Source: Euclidia mi
Taxonomy: Eukaryota > Arthropoda > Insecta > Lepidoptera > Erebidae
Assembly (NCBI GenBank): GCA_944739405.2
Contig: OX123199.2
Location: 6,623,898-6,687,897, forward strand
Length of the DNA: 64,000 nucleotides
Direction of reading: 5' to 3'
Part shown: positions 19,895 through 30,853 of the stretch, piece by piece
How positions within the stretch are numbered: position 1 is the stretch's first letter
Layout of the letters: the number at the start of each line of letters is the position of its first letter
Program-made: the position numbers and the translations under genes
Notes under the pieces: generated by a model
What the model was told of the DNA's origin: nothing
Database searches by the model: none
What the model saw: the letters and a program-made list of their open reading frames with translations, nothing else

Positions 19895-20799
19895 TCGGGA
19901 GCCTCCCCCGGCAAGCTCGACCTCGCCAACGTAAGCGAAGCCCCCCACCTAACAAGCCGCCGCTGGCTAGTAGATCGCTCACCGGACGTTCCCCTCTTGG
20001 GAATACTGCCGGTGGGGTCAGGTCTCGCTAGCGGCGTGAAGCACACCCGGACAAGACGCCCGGATATGACATCAGTGGCAACGACCACAACCCCGTGACC
20101 CGTCTGCAGTTGCAGGCGGCGGCTGAGACCACTGTAACAGCACACCACCTGTAGCAGTTTCCCCCCGGTTCCCCTAGGGGAATCGTGAGAAGACCCGGAA
20201 GGATTTTCGTCAGCGTTGGATTACTCGGACTGTGTATTTAACGTTACTTATGAGTTTTTGAAGTTTATGATTGTTAAAAGGTATCGTGTTTCTTTGATTT
20301 CTTTCGGTCGGTCGTGTTTTGTTCTTATACAGTACAAGTGTCTAATTTTTCCCAAGTTCCCAACTTTCCACTTCTCACGTCACGTACGTGGGTATCTTTG
20401 GGCGGGAGACTGAGGCCTCAACGGGGCTATCTTACTTTTGGCAGGGTTGGATATTCGTAGTCCTGTGTGTATTTTCTAAATAAATCGCAGGGACAGACAC
20501 TTGAAACAGCTGGAATAGACATCCGAACATGTTGTTTTTCACATGATCAGTTAGTTATATGTGGCATGTTCACGTATGAGCGGTAAAAATAATTTACATG
20601 TTCTATGTGAAGGTGGTAAAACAGTTAATGTTGTGTATACAGAAATTCTCTAAAGATATATATTAGGTATATAATATACATATAATATAAAAGTTATAAA
20701 TATTATATACTCTTGAAATAAATGTTATGCTAATTAAATTCCAACATTTACGCGAACGAAGTCGCGGGCACAGCTAGTTTTACATAATTATAATCCGCC

Positions 20800-21163
20800 T
20801 AGCGGTATCCTAGTTGCAACCCAGGGTCCGCTTACTAGTGTAACCGGATTTGGATGAATATTAGCTTTTCCACAGAGCGACTGCCTGTCTGACCTCCGCA
20901 ACCCAAAGGGATAGCGATATGCCGTGGTTAAGACTAATTTTAGGTTATTATGAGACTGACTCTCTACAACGACTGTCAAAGATCTTCATAACAGCCGGTA
21001 CCGATGGCTTAACGTGCTCTCCGAGGCACGGGGCAAGCGATAATTTACAATTCAATTCAATACGCACATAGATTTGAAAAGTCAGTGGTGCTCGCCGTGG
21101 ATTTGAAACCGATACCCTCTGTACAGCAGTCTATTGGCGTCTCCACTAGGCTAACGCTGCCAT
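20800..21163 (-). mobile_element. tRNA-derived SINE, family S3
   Basis: The reverse strand has A box TAGCCTAGTGG and B-box-like GGTTTCAAATCC, then 'actgacttttcaaatctatg', 'cttgccccgtgcctcgg' and 'caacccagggtcc'. It belongs to the same family as 22655-22915, 26095-26345 and 51214-51358. It sits just outside the 3' end of Helitron H1. Confidence 0.75.
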
Positions 21164-21640
21164 TTTAAAATATACATTACACAACATAGATTGATAATTA
21201 CAAGTAGTTAAACACAAGTATGCATACACGTTGTTGTAAAAACAGGTGAATATGTTGTAATTTTAGTGAAAAGTAAGTAGTGAAAGTTTTGCCGTGTAAG
21301 CAAAGTTGCTTAATATGAATGGCAGTGAAATATTGATTCCCTTCATTTATTTTCTTCAGCCATTTCACTTGTGAAAGGAGTTATATAAATAAATAGACAA
21401 TCTTAAAAGTTCTACTTGAATTAAAGAATATAGTAAAATATTATTTTAGTTTCCAAAGTATATCTAAACTACAAATACAAATTGGCTATTATTTATTATG
21501 AAGTAGCTGTTTCTAAGTCACATATCTCGTATTAGATAGACACCGCCACTATTTTAAAGAACTGTAATTTAATTAAGGATTCATTCATAATTCATATTCT
21601 GCTATACCTATGGTCTTACCCAATAATTTATCTTTTTTTA
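21164..21640. other. Unassigned AT-rich DNA
   Basis: I see no gene or recognisable element here. Confidence 0.4.
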
Positions 21641-21800
21641 TATTTGATAAGCGGCCAACGAACAGATGGATAACCTGATGGTAACTGATTACCGCCACCC
21701 ATGAACACGCGCAACACCAGATGAGTCACATGTGCGTTGCCGCCCTTTGTGTTGGGAACAGGGATAGAAGGAGGAATGGGAGGAGGGAGAAAAATAGGAG
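21641..21800 (+). repeat. Lepidoptera-type interspersed repeat fragment
   Basis: The stretch 'acctgatggtaactgattac', 'gccacccatgaacacgcgca' and 'gtgcgttgccgccctttg' is a repeat I recognise as extremely common in lepidopteran genomes. Its parent element is not resolved here. Confidence 0.6.
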
Positions 21801-22275
21801 ATATTTACGTAGCAGTTTTGTTAAGCGAAGTAACAATATCACAGAAGTAACGGTGTTAATAGTAGTGAACAATAAGGGCGAAATCGACGGCAGTCAGTGG
21901 GTGACCCCGCCAGCCGAAAGGTCAAGGTCAGGGCCGCCCGGTGAACTCTGTGTGAATCACAATTACCTATTAAATTTGCGTGATACTCTTATATCTATGT
22001 CTTTAACCTGAGCTTCATGTCTAACACTAATTTCAGTAGAATAAAGGATTTGTTTTACCAATACTATCTTCGATTTCTTTGTTCGCAAGAGGCTATTTAT
22101 CTTTTATAACAGTTTATGTTAATTGCTCGTTATGTTATACGAAATGGAATTGTTTTATTACATTAATGTTAGTAATATACGAATTGGTGTTGAGTCAATA
22201 TTGTACTCTGCTTTCGGTACTGGTTTTTGAATGCTTTTTGACAATCTATACAAATATTTATGAAAGCTGAAGAGT
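21801..22275. other. Unassigned DNA
   Basis: No recognisable element. The open frame covering 21721-22011 begins inside the neighbouring repeat and is low complexity, so it is not called. Confidence 0.4.
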
Positions 22276-22400
22276 TGGTTGTTTGTTTGAACGCGCGAAT
22301 GTCACGAAGCGATTGAATAATTATTTATTTTTGTGTTAGATAGGTCATTTATCGAGGCAGCTATAGGCTTTATAACCACAAGCTATGAGCCTTGGGTGCG
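22276..22400 (+). mobile_element. Old H3-like Helitron 5' relic
   Basis: 'gtttgtttgaacgcgcgaat' and 'ggcagctataggcttt' match the conserved 5' region of H3 (47210-47310) with heavy divergence. The ends are gone. Confidence 0.5.
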
Positions 22401-22654
22401 TTAGCAGTAGCCCTAAATAGCACGAGTCTTACCACTTCATCAGCTAGTAATAATAAGTATATCTTACAGTAATATTAGCCCTGTAGGTATCTGTAAACAG
22501 TCTGAATACTGCACACGGGCATTGTACCAATGTGAAAATTCTCAGTTAAAACATGTTCACCATGCTGGGTAGTTGGGCAGTTTGGCAGAATTCACAAGAA
22601 TCAGTATTAGCAGGGAGAACTCTCAGACAGGTAGGCTTTATCACTGTGTTTTTG

Positions 22655-22915
22655 CCTCCAATGATAAGTAATTTGCTAAGGCAAGCGATAGTTAATAATT
22701 TAATACGCACATAATTTTGAAAATTACGTTTCGTGGGATCAAAACACTGGCGAAAAGTGGGCGTTTAATATGACTCTGCTACCCCTTCGGGAAAACAGGC
22801 GTGAGTCTATGTATGTATGTATAATTTTGAAAAGGTAGTGGTGTGCGTCGTATGATCTCAAGACCCACTGCGTAGCAGTCTGTTGGTCTCTCTACTAAGC
22901 TATCGCAGTTTCAAG
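22655..22915 (-). mobile_element. tRNA-derived SINE S3, interrupted
   Basis: Body ('caagcgatagttaataattt', 'aatacgcacataattttg') and head (reverse A box near 22890) of an S3 SINE, split by a 97 bp S1-tail insertion at 22724-22820. Confidence 0.65.
22724..22820 (+). mobile_element. S1-tail retroposon inside S3 SINE
   Basis: A 5'-truncated S1-type unit ending 'gtgagtctatgtatgtatgt', flanked by perfect 13 bp duplications ATAATTTTGAAAA at 22711-22723 and 22821-22833. Confidence 0.85.
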
Positions 22916-23147
22916 ACGGGTATGACAAAAAAATAGTGATGTAGTTGGACTTGTGGGTCAATTACCGAACTCGATGAAGACGGAAGCAGTTCTGGCCTTT
23001 CTGGTTATATGAGAACTTGCATTTTACAGCTGCTGGCAATATTCTGATTTTACTACGAATCTTTTTGGCTGATACAGTTTCATAATAAATAAGATGAGTC
23101 TGTAAGGTACTAAATTACAGTGTTTTGTAATAAAAGCATAATCTTTT

Positions 23148-23370
23148 ACTTTATATACTTATAATATGCAATCGTTGCGTTATTGACTGGCAGACAACAC
23201 ACAGCTAAAACTTCTGGGCACAAAAAGTTGAAATTTTACGTGTATATTTCTTAATTTAATTTATTTCGATTAGGGGACTACAAAGAGGGGATTTTTAGAT
23301 AATCCCACTCTATGAGATAAAATATGCACACACGGGCGCAACCGTAGACAAAGTCTAATAATTTATAAGT
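23148..23370 (+). mobile_element. Diverged H5-like mini-Helitron
   Basis: It matches H5 in layout ('gcgttattgactggcagaca', 'ttctgggcacaaaaagttga', 'gaggggatttttagataatc') but is heavily mutated. It ends near 'aaagtctaat' where H5 ends CTCTAG. Confidence 0.5.
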
Positions 23371-23496
23371 TAAATTATCACTCCTTATTGTTGCTGATTT
23401 AAAACTGCACTTTCTCAAAAATGCTTTCTAACAAAAGGGTCAATCCATCCTAGCAATTCAAATAATCGGCAACGCAACGCTACGAGAACTTATTTT

Positions 23497-24212
23497 GTTT
23501 GATTAGCGTTTTATACGCGCCTACAATCTCGTTTTTCGAAGGGCATGTAGGCGCGTATAGACGCGCCCAATGCCACACGCGCAACTCGTACAAGCGTTGA
23601 CGCGCTTCTAAGCTCGTATAAGCGCGAGCCGTCAGAATACATGTTGATACTGACACGATGTCACTACCGTTTCGAGCGAACACGCCGAAATATTTACGTG
23701 AGTCTGGATTTTTCACATACACATAGTCTCACGCCTATAACCCCGAAGAGGTAGGCAGAGGTGTATTTCTACACCCACTTTTCGCCAGATATACTTTAGT
23801 CCCACGTAATAAGGGGCGAGCCTATTGCCGGGCGTACGGCGAGTACCGGGCATTTCCAGACTCCGTGCTGCTACTGAGAATTTCGTGACAGAAAAACCCA
23901 ATAACACTGCCCGACCCAGGAATAGAACCCGGGACCTCCCGATCCCACGCGCACATTTATGCCGCGAGACCAACGAGGCAGTCTTATAGGGTTTGATGTC
24001 GAGTTTTCCGTCTCTACGCAAAGATGGTATTTGCATCGTGTTATCCCTTAGTCGCCTTTTACGACACCCACGGGAAGATAGGGGGTGATAACACTTGTAT
24101 TCTATGCCGTCAACCACACGGCTTTTTGAAGCGCGTAACGTAGCGCGCGTGTAAGCGTGTATGCTGAAACGACCGTATATGCGCAAAAAAATACGCTAAT
24201 CTGAAACTGCCC
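23497..24212. mobile_element. GC-rich inverted-repeat DNA element (possibly hAT-like), split by a SINE
   Basis: Left 'gattagcgttttatacgcgc' and right '...aaatacgctaatctgaaac' are inverted partners, and both flanks are rich in 'cgcgcgtataagcg' motifs. An S1 SINE occupies most of the middle. hAT-type MITEs often look like this, but ends and target duplication are not clear. Confidence 0.4.
23714..24121 (-). mobile_element. tRNA-derived SINE S1, near full length
   Basis: Reverse-strand copy of the unit at 29418-29811. It has a head 'ccgtgtggttgacggcatag', the shared 'gtgggtgtcgtaaaaggcga' region, B-box-like GGTTCTATTCC, the 'cagtagcagcacggagtctg' body and the 'ctctgcctacctcttcgggg' tail. Confidence 0.8.
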
Positions 24213-24480
24213 TAATACTTGAAGGTCGCTGGCGTGGCTGCGTCAAAACATAATTAAAAAGTCGTAGCGGTACGGTGGCTGAACACTAAGTAACAACTAA
24301 ATAGAATTTCATTGTAGTGTACATGCACAATGAATACAAATTAAAAGATTTGTATTCATTATTATCTTAAATATGTTATTCTTAAGTTCTCTATTATTGT
24401 GACCAAATATAATGAAGTGTAGAAGTGCGTCCACTTAAAAAATGTATTTCCACAGATCATTTTTACTTGAAGGACTTACA
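24213..24480. other. Unassigned DNA
   Basis: Nothing recognised. Confidence 0.4.
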
Positions 24481-25160
24481 GAGTGTCTAACTTCTGTTTC
24501 CGAGATGACGGTGAATGGTTGCATCCAAGACTTGCACGCCTTGGAGCCCGAGGATCGCTTACTGTAGTAGGAGAGAACCATGGGATCTCCACCTTGTCGT
24601 GGTGGGGGGGCTCAGTAACCGTGTATTTCAGGTACACCCATGGTGAAGCTAAGCGGGATACCGGGAGGGCAGGCTCCACGTGGGCTTGGGTGAGGCTTGC
24701 GCGCGGTGCGTCCCAAGGTGCGAGTAAGGCAGTTATGTCTGTCCCACGCAGTCGGCTCGCGGTCGCGGGAGGAGAGGCGTGTCGGTGTTGCGTTGCCGAG
24801 CGCCCTATCTCCCGCGACCAAATGGGGGCATCGTTGCGTCGCGGTGGGGCCGCAGAGAAAGAGGAGATGCGTTGTTGCGTTGCCGTCCTTCCTATCCTCT
24901 GCGGCCGCTGGGTGTTTTGGCGGCGGAGCCCAACATCTTCATCCGGCGCCAAGGGGGTTTTGTTCGGGGCCCGCCTGACCATCTGGCGGGCCAATACCCG
25001 TCGCGGGGTTGCGAGGAATGCTTCGGTGATACCCGACCCTCCGACACACGGGTACATGAGGAACACGGGTTGGTTTTAAGTCAGTAATAGTCTGACAGTC
25101 CCCTTCAGCCTTCCCCAGGGCGGAGGGACTCCATGAGGATTTTCCAACCCGAAACAAAAA
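24481..25160 (+). mobile_element. GC-rich LINE 3' region with poly(A)
   Basis: A 650 bp GC island in AT-rich DNA, ending 'gactccatgaggattttcca' then an A-rich tail at 25145-25158. The 'cagtaatagtctgacagtcc' and 'ccttccccagggcggaggga' motifs recur, to my knowledge, as the 3' UTR of a lepidopteran LINE. Large frames are open on both strands simply because stops are rare at this composition; none shows RT motifs. Its 5' limit is approximate. Confidence 0.55.
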
Positions 25161-26094
25161 AAAAAAGAGGAGCTCATGAAGGGATTTCGGGATTTACTGG
25201 AGCGCGTCCGATTTTGATAGCATCCATGTACTATGTATTTTTAATAAAGTGTCGTCTATATTATACTGATTGTTTAAATTTTATGGTTGTCTTTACAATT
25301 ATCGCAGGTAAGGACTTCGTTGTTTGATGCTATTTACCAAAATGTTTTATGTAACCAGTCTAGAGCGGAAATTGTAATTTAAATACCCGTATATCACTGT
25401 TTGTTTAACACTCACATAATTATGTCTCACTGGTATTCTACAAAGCATAACATACAACACAGGAGCATATAGTTATTTTTTTTCTTTGTTTTTGCATGTT
25501 GTGGTAGTCTATAACTCATATACATATTATTCAGTCAGTGACTTAAATAATAAGCGATTCAGTGATGTCGCTTTGATGTAGATAAAGCTAAAGTAAACAC
25601 ATTTACGCATTCGTCATTTTGGTAATATTTAGAGAGGAACAACATGAATGGATTACAAAGTTGTGTAGCCACAGTTGCCATTTGAAACCACGCACAGTTA
25701 ATCGCGACACGCCCAGTGCCTAACTTCACAATTTAACAGGGTTACGTAGTAAGGAGACCGATGGTATAAACTTGACACTAATATAATGACTCTTCTATCT
25801 ATTCTATTCGTCTATATCTACAGCATCTTTTGAAAGATGTCTATTTGAATGGGCAAACACCAAATACATATTATTGCATTAAGCCTCTGCCTCAAACACA
25901 TTATTTCGTATTTGGTATACCATGTCTATCAATGGGTTTGTACCACCCACTCAAACAGACACGAAAATATTTATCTTGTGAGGATTGATTAAAACAAGCT
26001 ATTAACATTGGAAGAATAGGTTTTAACCACCTTAATAAAATAAAATTATATTATTATTTATTTGAGTAGAATAGAACAAAGATAGCATAGTAGT
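25161..26094. other. Unassigned AT-rich DNA
   Basis: No gene, tandem repeat or recognisable element is seen. Confidence 0.4.
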
Positions 26095-26345
26095 TCGTAT
26101 CTACGACGCACACCATTGACTTTTCGGGGTTATGTGCATATTGAAGTGTTCATTATCACTTGCCCCGTGCCTCAGAGAGCACTTCCAGCCGTCAGTCCCG
26201 GTTGTAATTAAGATCTTTGACAATCGTCGTATAGAGTCAGTACCTCTCAATAAACTGACACTAGTCTTTACCATGAAATATCACTATCCCTTTGGGTTGC
26301 AGAGGGCAGACAGGCAGTCACTCTGTGGAAAAGCTCATATTATTC
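26095..26345 (+). mobile_element. S3 SINE, headless
   Basis: 'cacttgccccgtgcctcaga', 'cagtcccggttgtaattaag' and 'atcactatccctttgggttg' match the S3 body. The tRNA-like head is eroded. Confidence 0.65.
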
Positions 26346-27034
26346 TGTTAATTCTTTGATGTATTGCACGTGCATGACCTTACCCTAACTTGACTATAGT
26401 TAGCCAAATATATCTAAATGTAGCGTAAAGTATTGTAGTTGCAAGACTCGAGCCATATAACTAATTTAAAAGTAATGTACAAAACAAACTGAGCTAATAG
26501 CATAGAACATTAACCTTAAGCAAATCACATTTTAAATGTAAACTATTATGAGTGTTGCCTCAGTTAGTAGGGCAATATCGATCGACGTTTTATTTTAGTG
26601 CTAGAGGGAAAAATCCGCATATTTAGTGGTACCAGCGATTGCATGGCGGCCTCATAGTTCCCCTGACATAGTTACCAGATACCATAGGACATCGTCACAT
26701 ATATTTAACCTAGGACATTTAGTGACGTCAAACACCCAACCATTAGCACACAATGGTTTTCAACATGAAAGTTTCATGTTAACGTATGTAACGTTATCAT
26801 ATATTAACTACATTTTGCGTACAACGCAATAGTTGTTTAATTAAAAATTGTATGTATTCGGTTGGCCAACCGCTGGTGGTTAAAGAAAAGGTAAAGAATA
26901 TTAATAGGTCTCCCGCCAAAGGCCTTCGTAACACCGCACAGAATGATTTCATTTGTACAATGTAATATAGTTATTGTACTGACTTCAGGCGTCTCTATAA
27001 AACTATTGTTTCTTAACTAGTCAGCGCGTAATAT
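26346..27034. other. Unassigned DNA
   Basis: Nothing recognised except a short stretch near 26385 ('gactatagttagccaaatat') that recurs at 27530-27551, immediately left of the R elements. Confidence 0.4.
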
Positions 27035-27165
27035 TGGCTGTGGGTAAAATTTTGTATGGGTGGTGTGAGTTCAATTCTCACAGGAGAAAACCCATTGAGT
27101 ACTTTAAAAAAAATGTTTTGAGTCTGGGTACACTTTGTATGTGTTTTTGTATGTTTCCGTGTTTA
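27035..27165 (+). mobile_element. SINE S2, diverged
   Basis: B-box-like GAGTTCAATTCTC and the 'gttttgagtctgggtacact' body match the S2 copy at 3748-3896. Confidence 0.6.
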
Positions 27166-27404
27166 GTAAAAGCGCAGTCTAATAATTTTTAAAAATTTAA
27201 AAATAAAAAACTAAATTAGATTGACCATTATATTTTCAGCAGTAGGTTTAAAGTACTGAGTTTTAATAGTTAGATACTGTCCTAAACAGGTAGCTATTTT
27301 CTAAATTTGTATTTTATGGAGGTTTAAAAAACAGGAAAAATAAAACATACATAATTTGTTTTTGATTGAGTTATTGAGCACTTAATGTACCAGACTATTA
27401 TATT

Positions 27405-27523
27405 GTAAGAGACATGTACAAAAATATCAACACCAAAGTATGCTGCGCTTCTGGAACGAGAGAAGAGTTTGAAGTAAAAGTCGATGTTCACCAGGAGTCT
27501 GCACTAAGTCCACTTCTTTTCAA
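27405..27523 (+). pseudogene. RTE LINE RT, 5' part of a split copy
   Basis: The plus strand reads RDMYKNINTKVCCASGTREE then FEVKVDVHQESALSPLLFNL. This is the RTE segment just before the catalytic YADD block; 'VHQGSALSPLLFN' is the usual form. The next RTE block (LLYANDIVLISED) appears on the same strand only at 42120, after 14.6 kb of inserted transposons. The two pieces are probably one LINE copy. Confidence 0.65.
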
Positions 27524-28738
27524 CCTAACTTGTCTATAGTTAGCCAAATATACTTAAGGCGCTGTTATACCTCAGAAGCCCTGAAACACCTAATTTTTCG
27601 TCGCGCATATAGCCATAACGATACATATTACAACCTAGCTAAAAATAGAGCTTAAAGTCAAAAGTCTGAACAAAAGACTTTTGAAATAATTTTTCATGTA
27701 TGTAAAATAGAATCACGGTAAAAAAATCACAAAATCGAGGCAGAAAATAATCTTTCGTCTCACTGTTTGCAATATTTTGATCGTAAGCTGTCATTTGTTT
27801 TTTAATAATATTGTAGGAAACCTAATGAACTAAAGAATTACCTAATTTATTTTCATATTATACGGGTATATTTTGTAAAATTAAATAAAATCTGCCAAAC
27901 GTCTATGATTTTGACGCTCGGTAGATCCCATCAATATCAAACGCTTCAGCAATTTAAACCTTAATAGCATAAGCGGTGTACTGAGTGTCAGTTGCTAGTT
28001 TACGCCCCGCCCAGACCTCATCATTCGGCTAGGAGCCCTGTGAGAGATAGGTCATGTCGCTTGCGTCTCCGCTGCACGAAATTTTACGTAAACCTGTTTG
28101 TTATTGTAATACGCCGATTTGAGTTCGTAATTTAATGTTTTATGTTATAGACTGAATACTTTGAATCAAATAGGCTTTTCATGTAACTATGGGCACATAT
28201 AATTAGGACCTAAGTTTATACTTTTGTTGCGTTTAATGTGTTATTGTTTCTGTGCTTATAAATATATAATTAGAAGAATAAAATACGGACAGTTAGAGAA
28301 ATAAAGTTCTACGAAGGATTTGTACAAGAAAGCGTCGTAATAAAATAGAAATTCATCCATGGCCAAGTGATTATGAACATTTTTACACAAATTATTTTCA
28401 TAAGAGTCTTATATGACTGACTATGTTATAGATTATCGATTATGCATAATATAATTATATAAATTATTCTCACAATACATAGCTGCCACAGTTTTCAATT
28501 TTTGAAAGAGTAATAACATAAAATCGAATCATTTTATGTACTTATATTTCCAATTCATTAGCTTGTCAGAGCGCCTGGAGCGCTAAGATGCTGCCACGGC
28601 GAACAATAAACAGCGCTAATATGGCACTCCGCAATCCGCACACAAGCGGTAACGAATGTTGTATTATTTTGTTGTGAACATAAACCTATTCAGGTACATC
28701 GGGTAAAACTTTGATTATTCATAAACTATTAGGTATGT

Positions 28739-28974
28739 GTCCGTGTGGTGACGGATTAAGAATACGTATTGTCACCACCCCATATCATCCCCTGGGTGTC
28801 GTAAGAGCCGACAGAGGGAGCATATTATGCAGAGAACAGCACTGTAAGAGAAGGAAAACTTGATACAAACCCTATACCAACCCGTTTGGCCAGCGTGGTA
28901 TAGTAGGCCAATTCCTCCTTTCAAAGGAGAGGCCTAGTCCAGCAGTGGATTGTTAAAGGCTGATGATGATGATG
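28739..28974 (+). mobile_element. SINE-like retroposon with (gat)n tail
   Basis: A 236 bp insert flanked by 11 bp duplications ATTAGGTATGT (28728-28738 and 28975-28985). It starts 'gtccgtgtggtgacggatta' and ends 'ccagcagtggattgttaaag' plus (gatgat)n, a tail widespread in lepidopteran LINEs and SINEs. R-b lacks it. Copies lie at 34040-34285 and 54651-54745. Confidence 0.8.
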
Positions 28975-29417
28975 ATTAGGTATGTATCAGTACATCTAAT
29001 ATCTTTTTAATTTCTAAAATCAATCATTTATAAATAAGAAAGTGACGTCTCTGTTTGCTATAACACAAGATATAGTATTTTTTTAAATAATAAAGTAGGT
29101 ACCTAACTAATTTTCTTTATTGTAATTACAGTGAAGTTAAAGATAACAGTTCTGCAACGTCTTACACACATTTGACTGCAGTCATTCCTAACACAATTTG
29201 TTCAAGAGCTAGCCAAGAAATGCCATACAATTTTTTAACAAATTTGACTCAAATTCCGTAGTGATAAGCAGAAAATTACAAGAGGGATAGCAGTGACTGG
29301 TTCGAATTGCGTAAGAATATGTTGACAGATTGAAATTCTGGTATAGTGGTAAAAAGAAGAGATAACAGCAGTAAAGCCAACTTAGTAAAAATTATTTTGT
29401 ACAAATAAAATATTTGC

Positions 29418-29811
29418 CGTGTGGTTGACGGCATAGAATACAAGTGTCACCACCCCCTATCTTCCCGTGGGTGTCGTAAGAGGCGACTAAGGGATAACAC
29501 GATGCAAATACCACCTTTGCGTAAAGACGGAAAACTCGACGTCAAACCCTATAGGACTGCCTCGTTGGTCTCGCGGCATAAATGTGCGCGTGGGATCGGG
29601 AGGTCCCGGGTTCAATTCCTGGGTCGGGCAGTGTTATTGGGTTTTTCTGTCACGAAATTCTCAGTAGCAGCACGGAGTCTGGAAATGTGCCCGGTACGGC
29701 AATAGGCTCGCCCCTTATTACGTGGGACTAAAGTATATCTGGCGAAAAGTGGGTGTAGAAATACACCTCTGCCTACCCCTTCGGGGATAAAAGGCGTGAC
29801 GATATTTATGT
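29418..29811 (+). mobile_element. tRNA-derived SINE S1, full length
   Basis: A 394 bp insert flanked by 11 bp duplications AAAATATTTGC (29407-29417 and 29812-29822), absent from the matching site in R-b (39778). It shows a leader 'gtgtcgtaagaggcgacta', B box GGTTCAATTCC near 29610, the 'cagtagcagcacggagtctg' body and the 'ctctgcctaccccttcgggg' tail. It is the reference copy for the family here. Confidence 0.85.
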
Positions 29812-29855
29812 AAAATATTTGCAATGTAAAAGCAGTTGCGCATGGAGTCTAAAAT

Positions 29856-30519
29856 GAACAACTGGCTTTGCAACAACTGGCGAAGCAAGAAAATGTAACA
29901 ATCGAGCCTTGTGGATTATCCGTTTATTGGGTCCAAGCCAGATGGATTAATAGGCCTAAACACGATTGTGGAAATATAATGTTGTATAGTTGCCTATAAG
30001 AATGGCCTGGAGAATAGTATAAGAGCAAATTAAGACAAATATGGATAAATGATAAAAAAGTGAACTGACTAGTCTAAACAAATATTGTAATTGTTATTAC
30101 CAAATTCAGTGGCAACGCCACCTTACACGCAAACAAAAGTGTTTATTTGCTGTGTGGAGTGGCGAAAGTATACCACTGAAAATAGAAATTATAGAAAGAG
30201 ATTATGTTTTCTGGTAGAAGAAAATTAAAGAAAAGCTTGTAGCGTTTTATATGAATTGGCAGTTGCATAAAATTGTTGATTCTCGTCAAGCTCAAAGGAT
30301 GGCATTGCGAGATCATGGAGAGGAAAATGTTTCATCAGTGCTTGAATTTTTTACAATACCAAGCCGTAAAAGGAAAGTAAATGAAACTGAGTGCCTCGTG
30401 AACAACAGCAAAAAAAAAGTATTGAAGCCTTATCACCTCACACACTGCCTTTAACTTTCGATGAGAATAAAGAAAACCTGCCGGGTTGTAGCAAACAGCT
30501 AACTTTTGATGAGCTGTAA
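29856..30519 (+). pseudogene. YqaJ-type exonuclease of element R, copy a (dead)
   Basis: YqaJ-like proteins are phage-type exonuclease/recombinase nucleases of the PD-(D/E)XK fold, also encoded by some eukaryotic DNA transposons. Here the plus strand reads SPDGLIGLNTIVEI, then TAA (29977-29979), then C, where family members read VEIKC, so a stop replaces the catalytic lysine. Downstream come 'AYKNGLENSI', 'KQKCLFAVWSGESIPLK' and 'AFYMNWQLHKIVDSRQAQ', the YqaJ C-terminal core (FY...LPEIVDSR). Another stop follows FW near 30216. The Lys/Arg and Ser/Thr-rich tail ends at TAA 30517-30519. The gene is broken throughout; only the C-terminal half is recognisable. Confidence 0.65.
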
Positions 30520-30635
30520 ACTCTGTATTTCGTTCATAAATGATAAATGAATATAAATAAACATCTTTTAATATTTATTTTCTTTGAAACAACACATATT
30601 TGATGCGAAAGAAAACTTTTATATTTTTCCATACA

Positions 30636-30853
30636 AACATGTATTCAATTCAATTCAATCAATTTATTTATATAAGTATAAGTATAAATACAGACTCAAT
30701 ATAATACAAGCAACACCATCTAGTCCCAAACTAAGCAGAGCTTGTACTATGGGTACTAGACAATGGATTGACATATATATTTTTAATTATGATATATATC
30801 TTACAGAATAAACGTACATACAATATACAAGGAGAAGACAATAGACAAAGGAG
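30636..30853 (-). mobile_element. LINE 3' fragment with (ttgaa)n tail
   Basis: Starts 'ttcaattcaattcaat' (the 3' tail, reverse strand) and continues 'tataagtataagtataaata', 'gcagagcttgtactatgggt'. It is absent from R-b, where 'catacaaacatgta' runs directly into 'gagagctaacgaaaaagcag'. It resembles a 5'-truncated lepidopteran LINE tail. Confidence 0.6.

Larger units (their letters stand above)
10055..20204 (+). mobile_element. Jockey-clade LINE, 5'-truncated, split by a Gypsy insertion
   Basis: The element is flanked by perfect 12 bp duplications TTTCGTCAGCGT (10043-10054 and 20205-20216) inside H1. Its own parts are 10055-13792 and 19899-20204, about 4.0 kb; the Gypsy element sits in its 3' UTR. 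ORF1 is already open at the left junction, so the 5' end was lost during insertion. The 3' end lacks a clear poly(A). It is GC-rich, in sharp contrast with its surroundings. Confidence 0.85.
7441..20777 (+). mobile_element. Helitron H1, copy 1 (with nested insertions)
   Basis: The 5' end is TCTATACTATAATAAAACTG at 7441 after an A. The 3' end is a hairpin region (cgcgaacgaagtcgcgggca) followed by CTAG at 20774-20777 and T at 20778. Removing the nested inserts (8209-8438, 8471-9935, 10055-20204) leaves non-coding sequence matching H1 at 36446-39168 (reverse) and 44322-45712. H1 encodes no Rep or helicase and is non-autonomous. Confidence 0.85.

Noticed and set aside
24476..25087. Long open frames on both strands (about 196-198 codons)
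   Set aside because: They lie in a GC-rich LINE 3' region where stops are scarce; overlapping frames on both strands show no RT or other motif.
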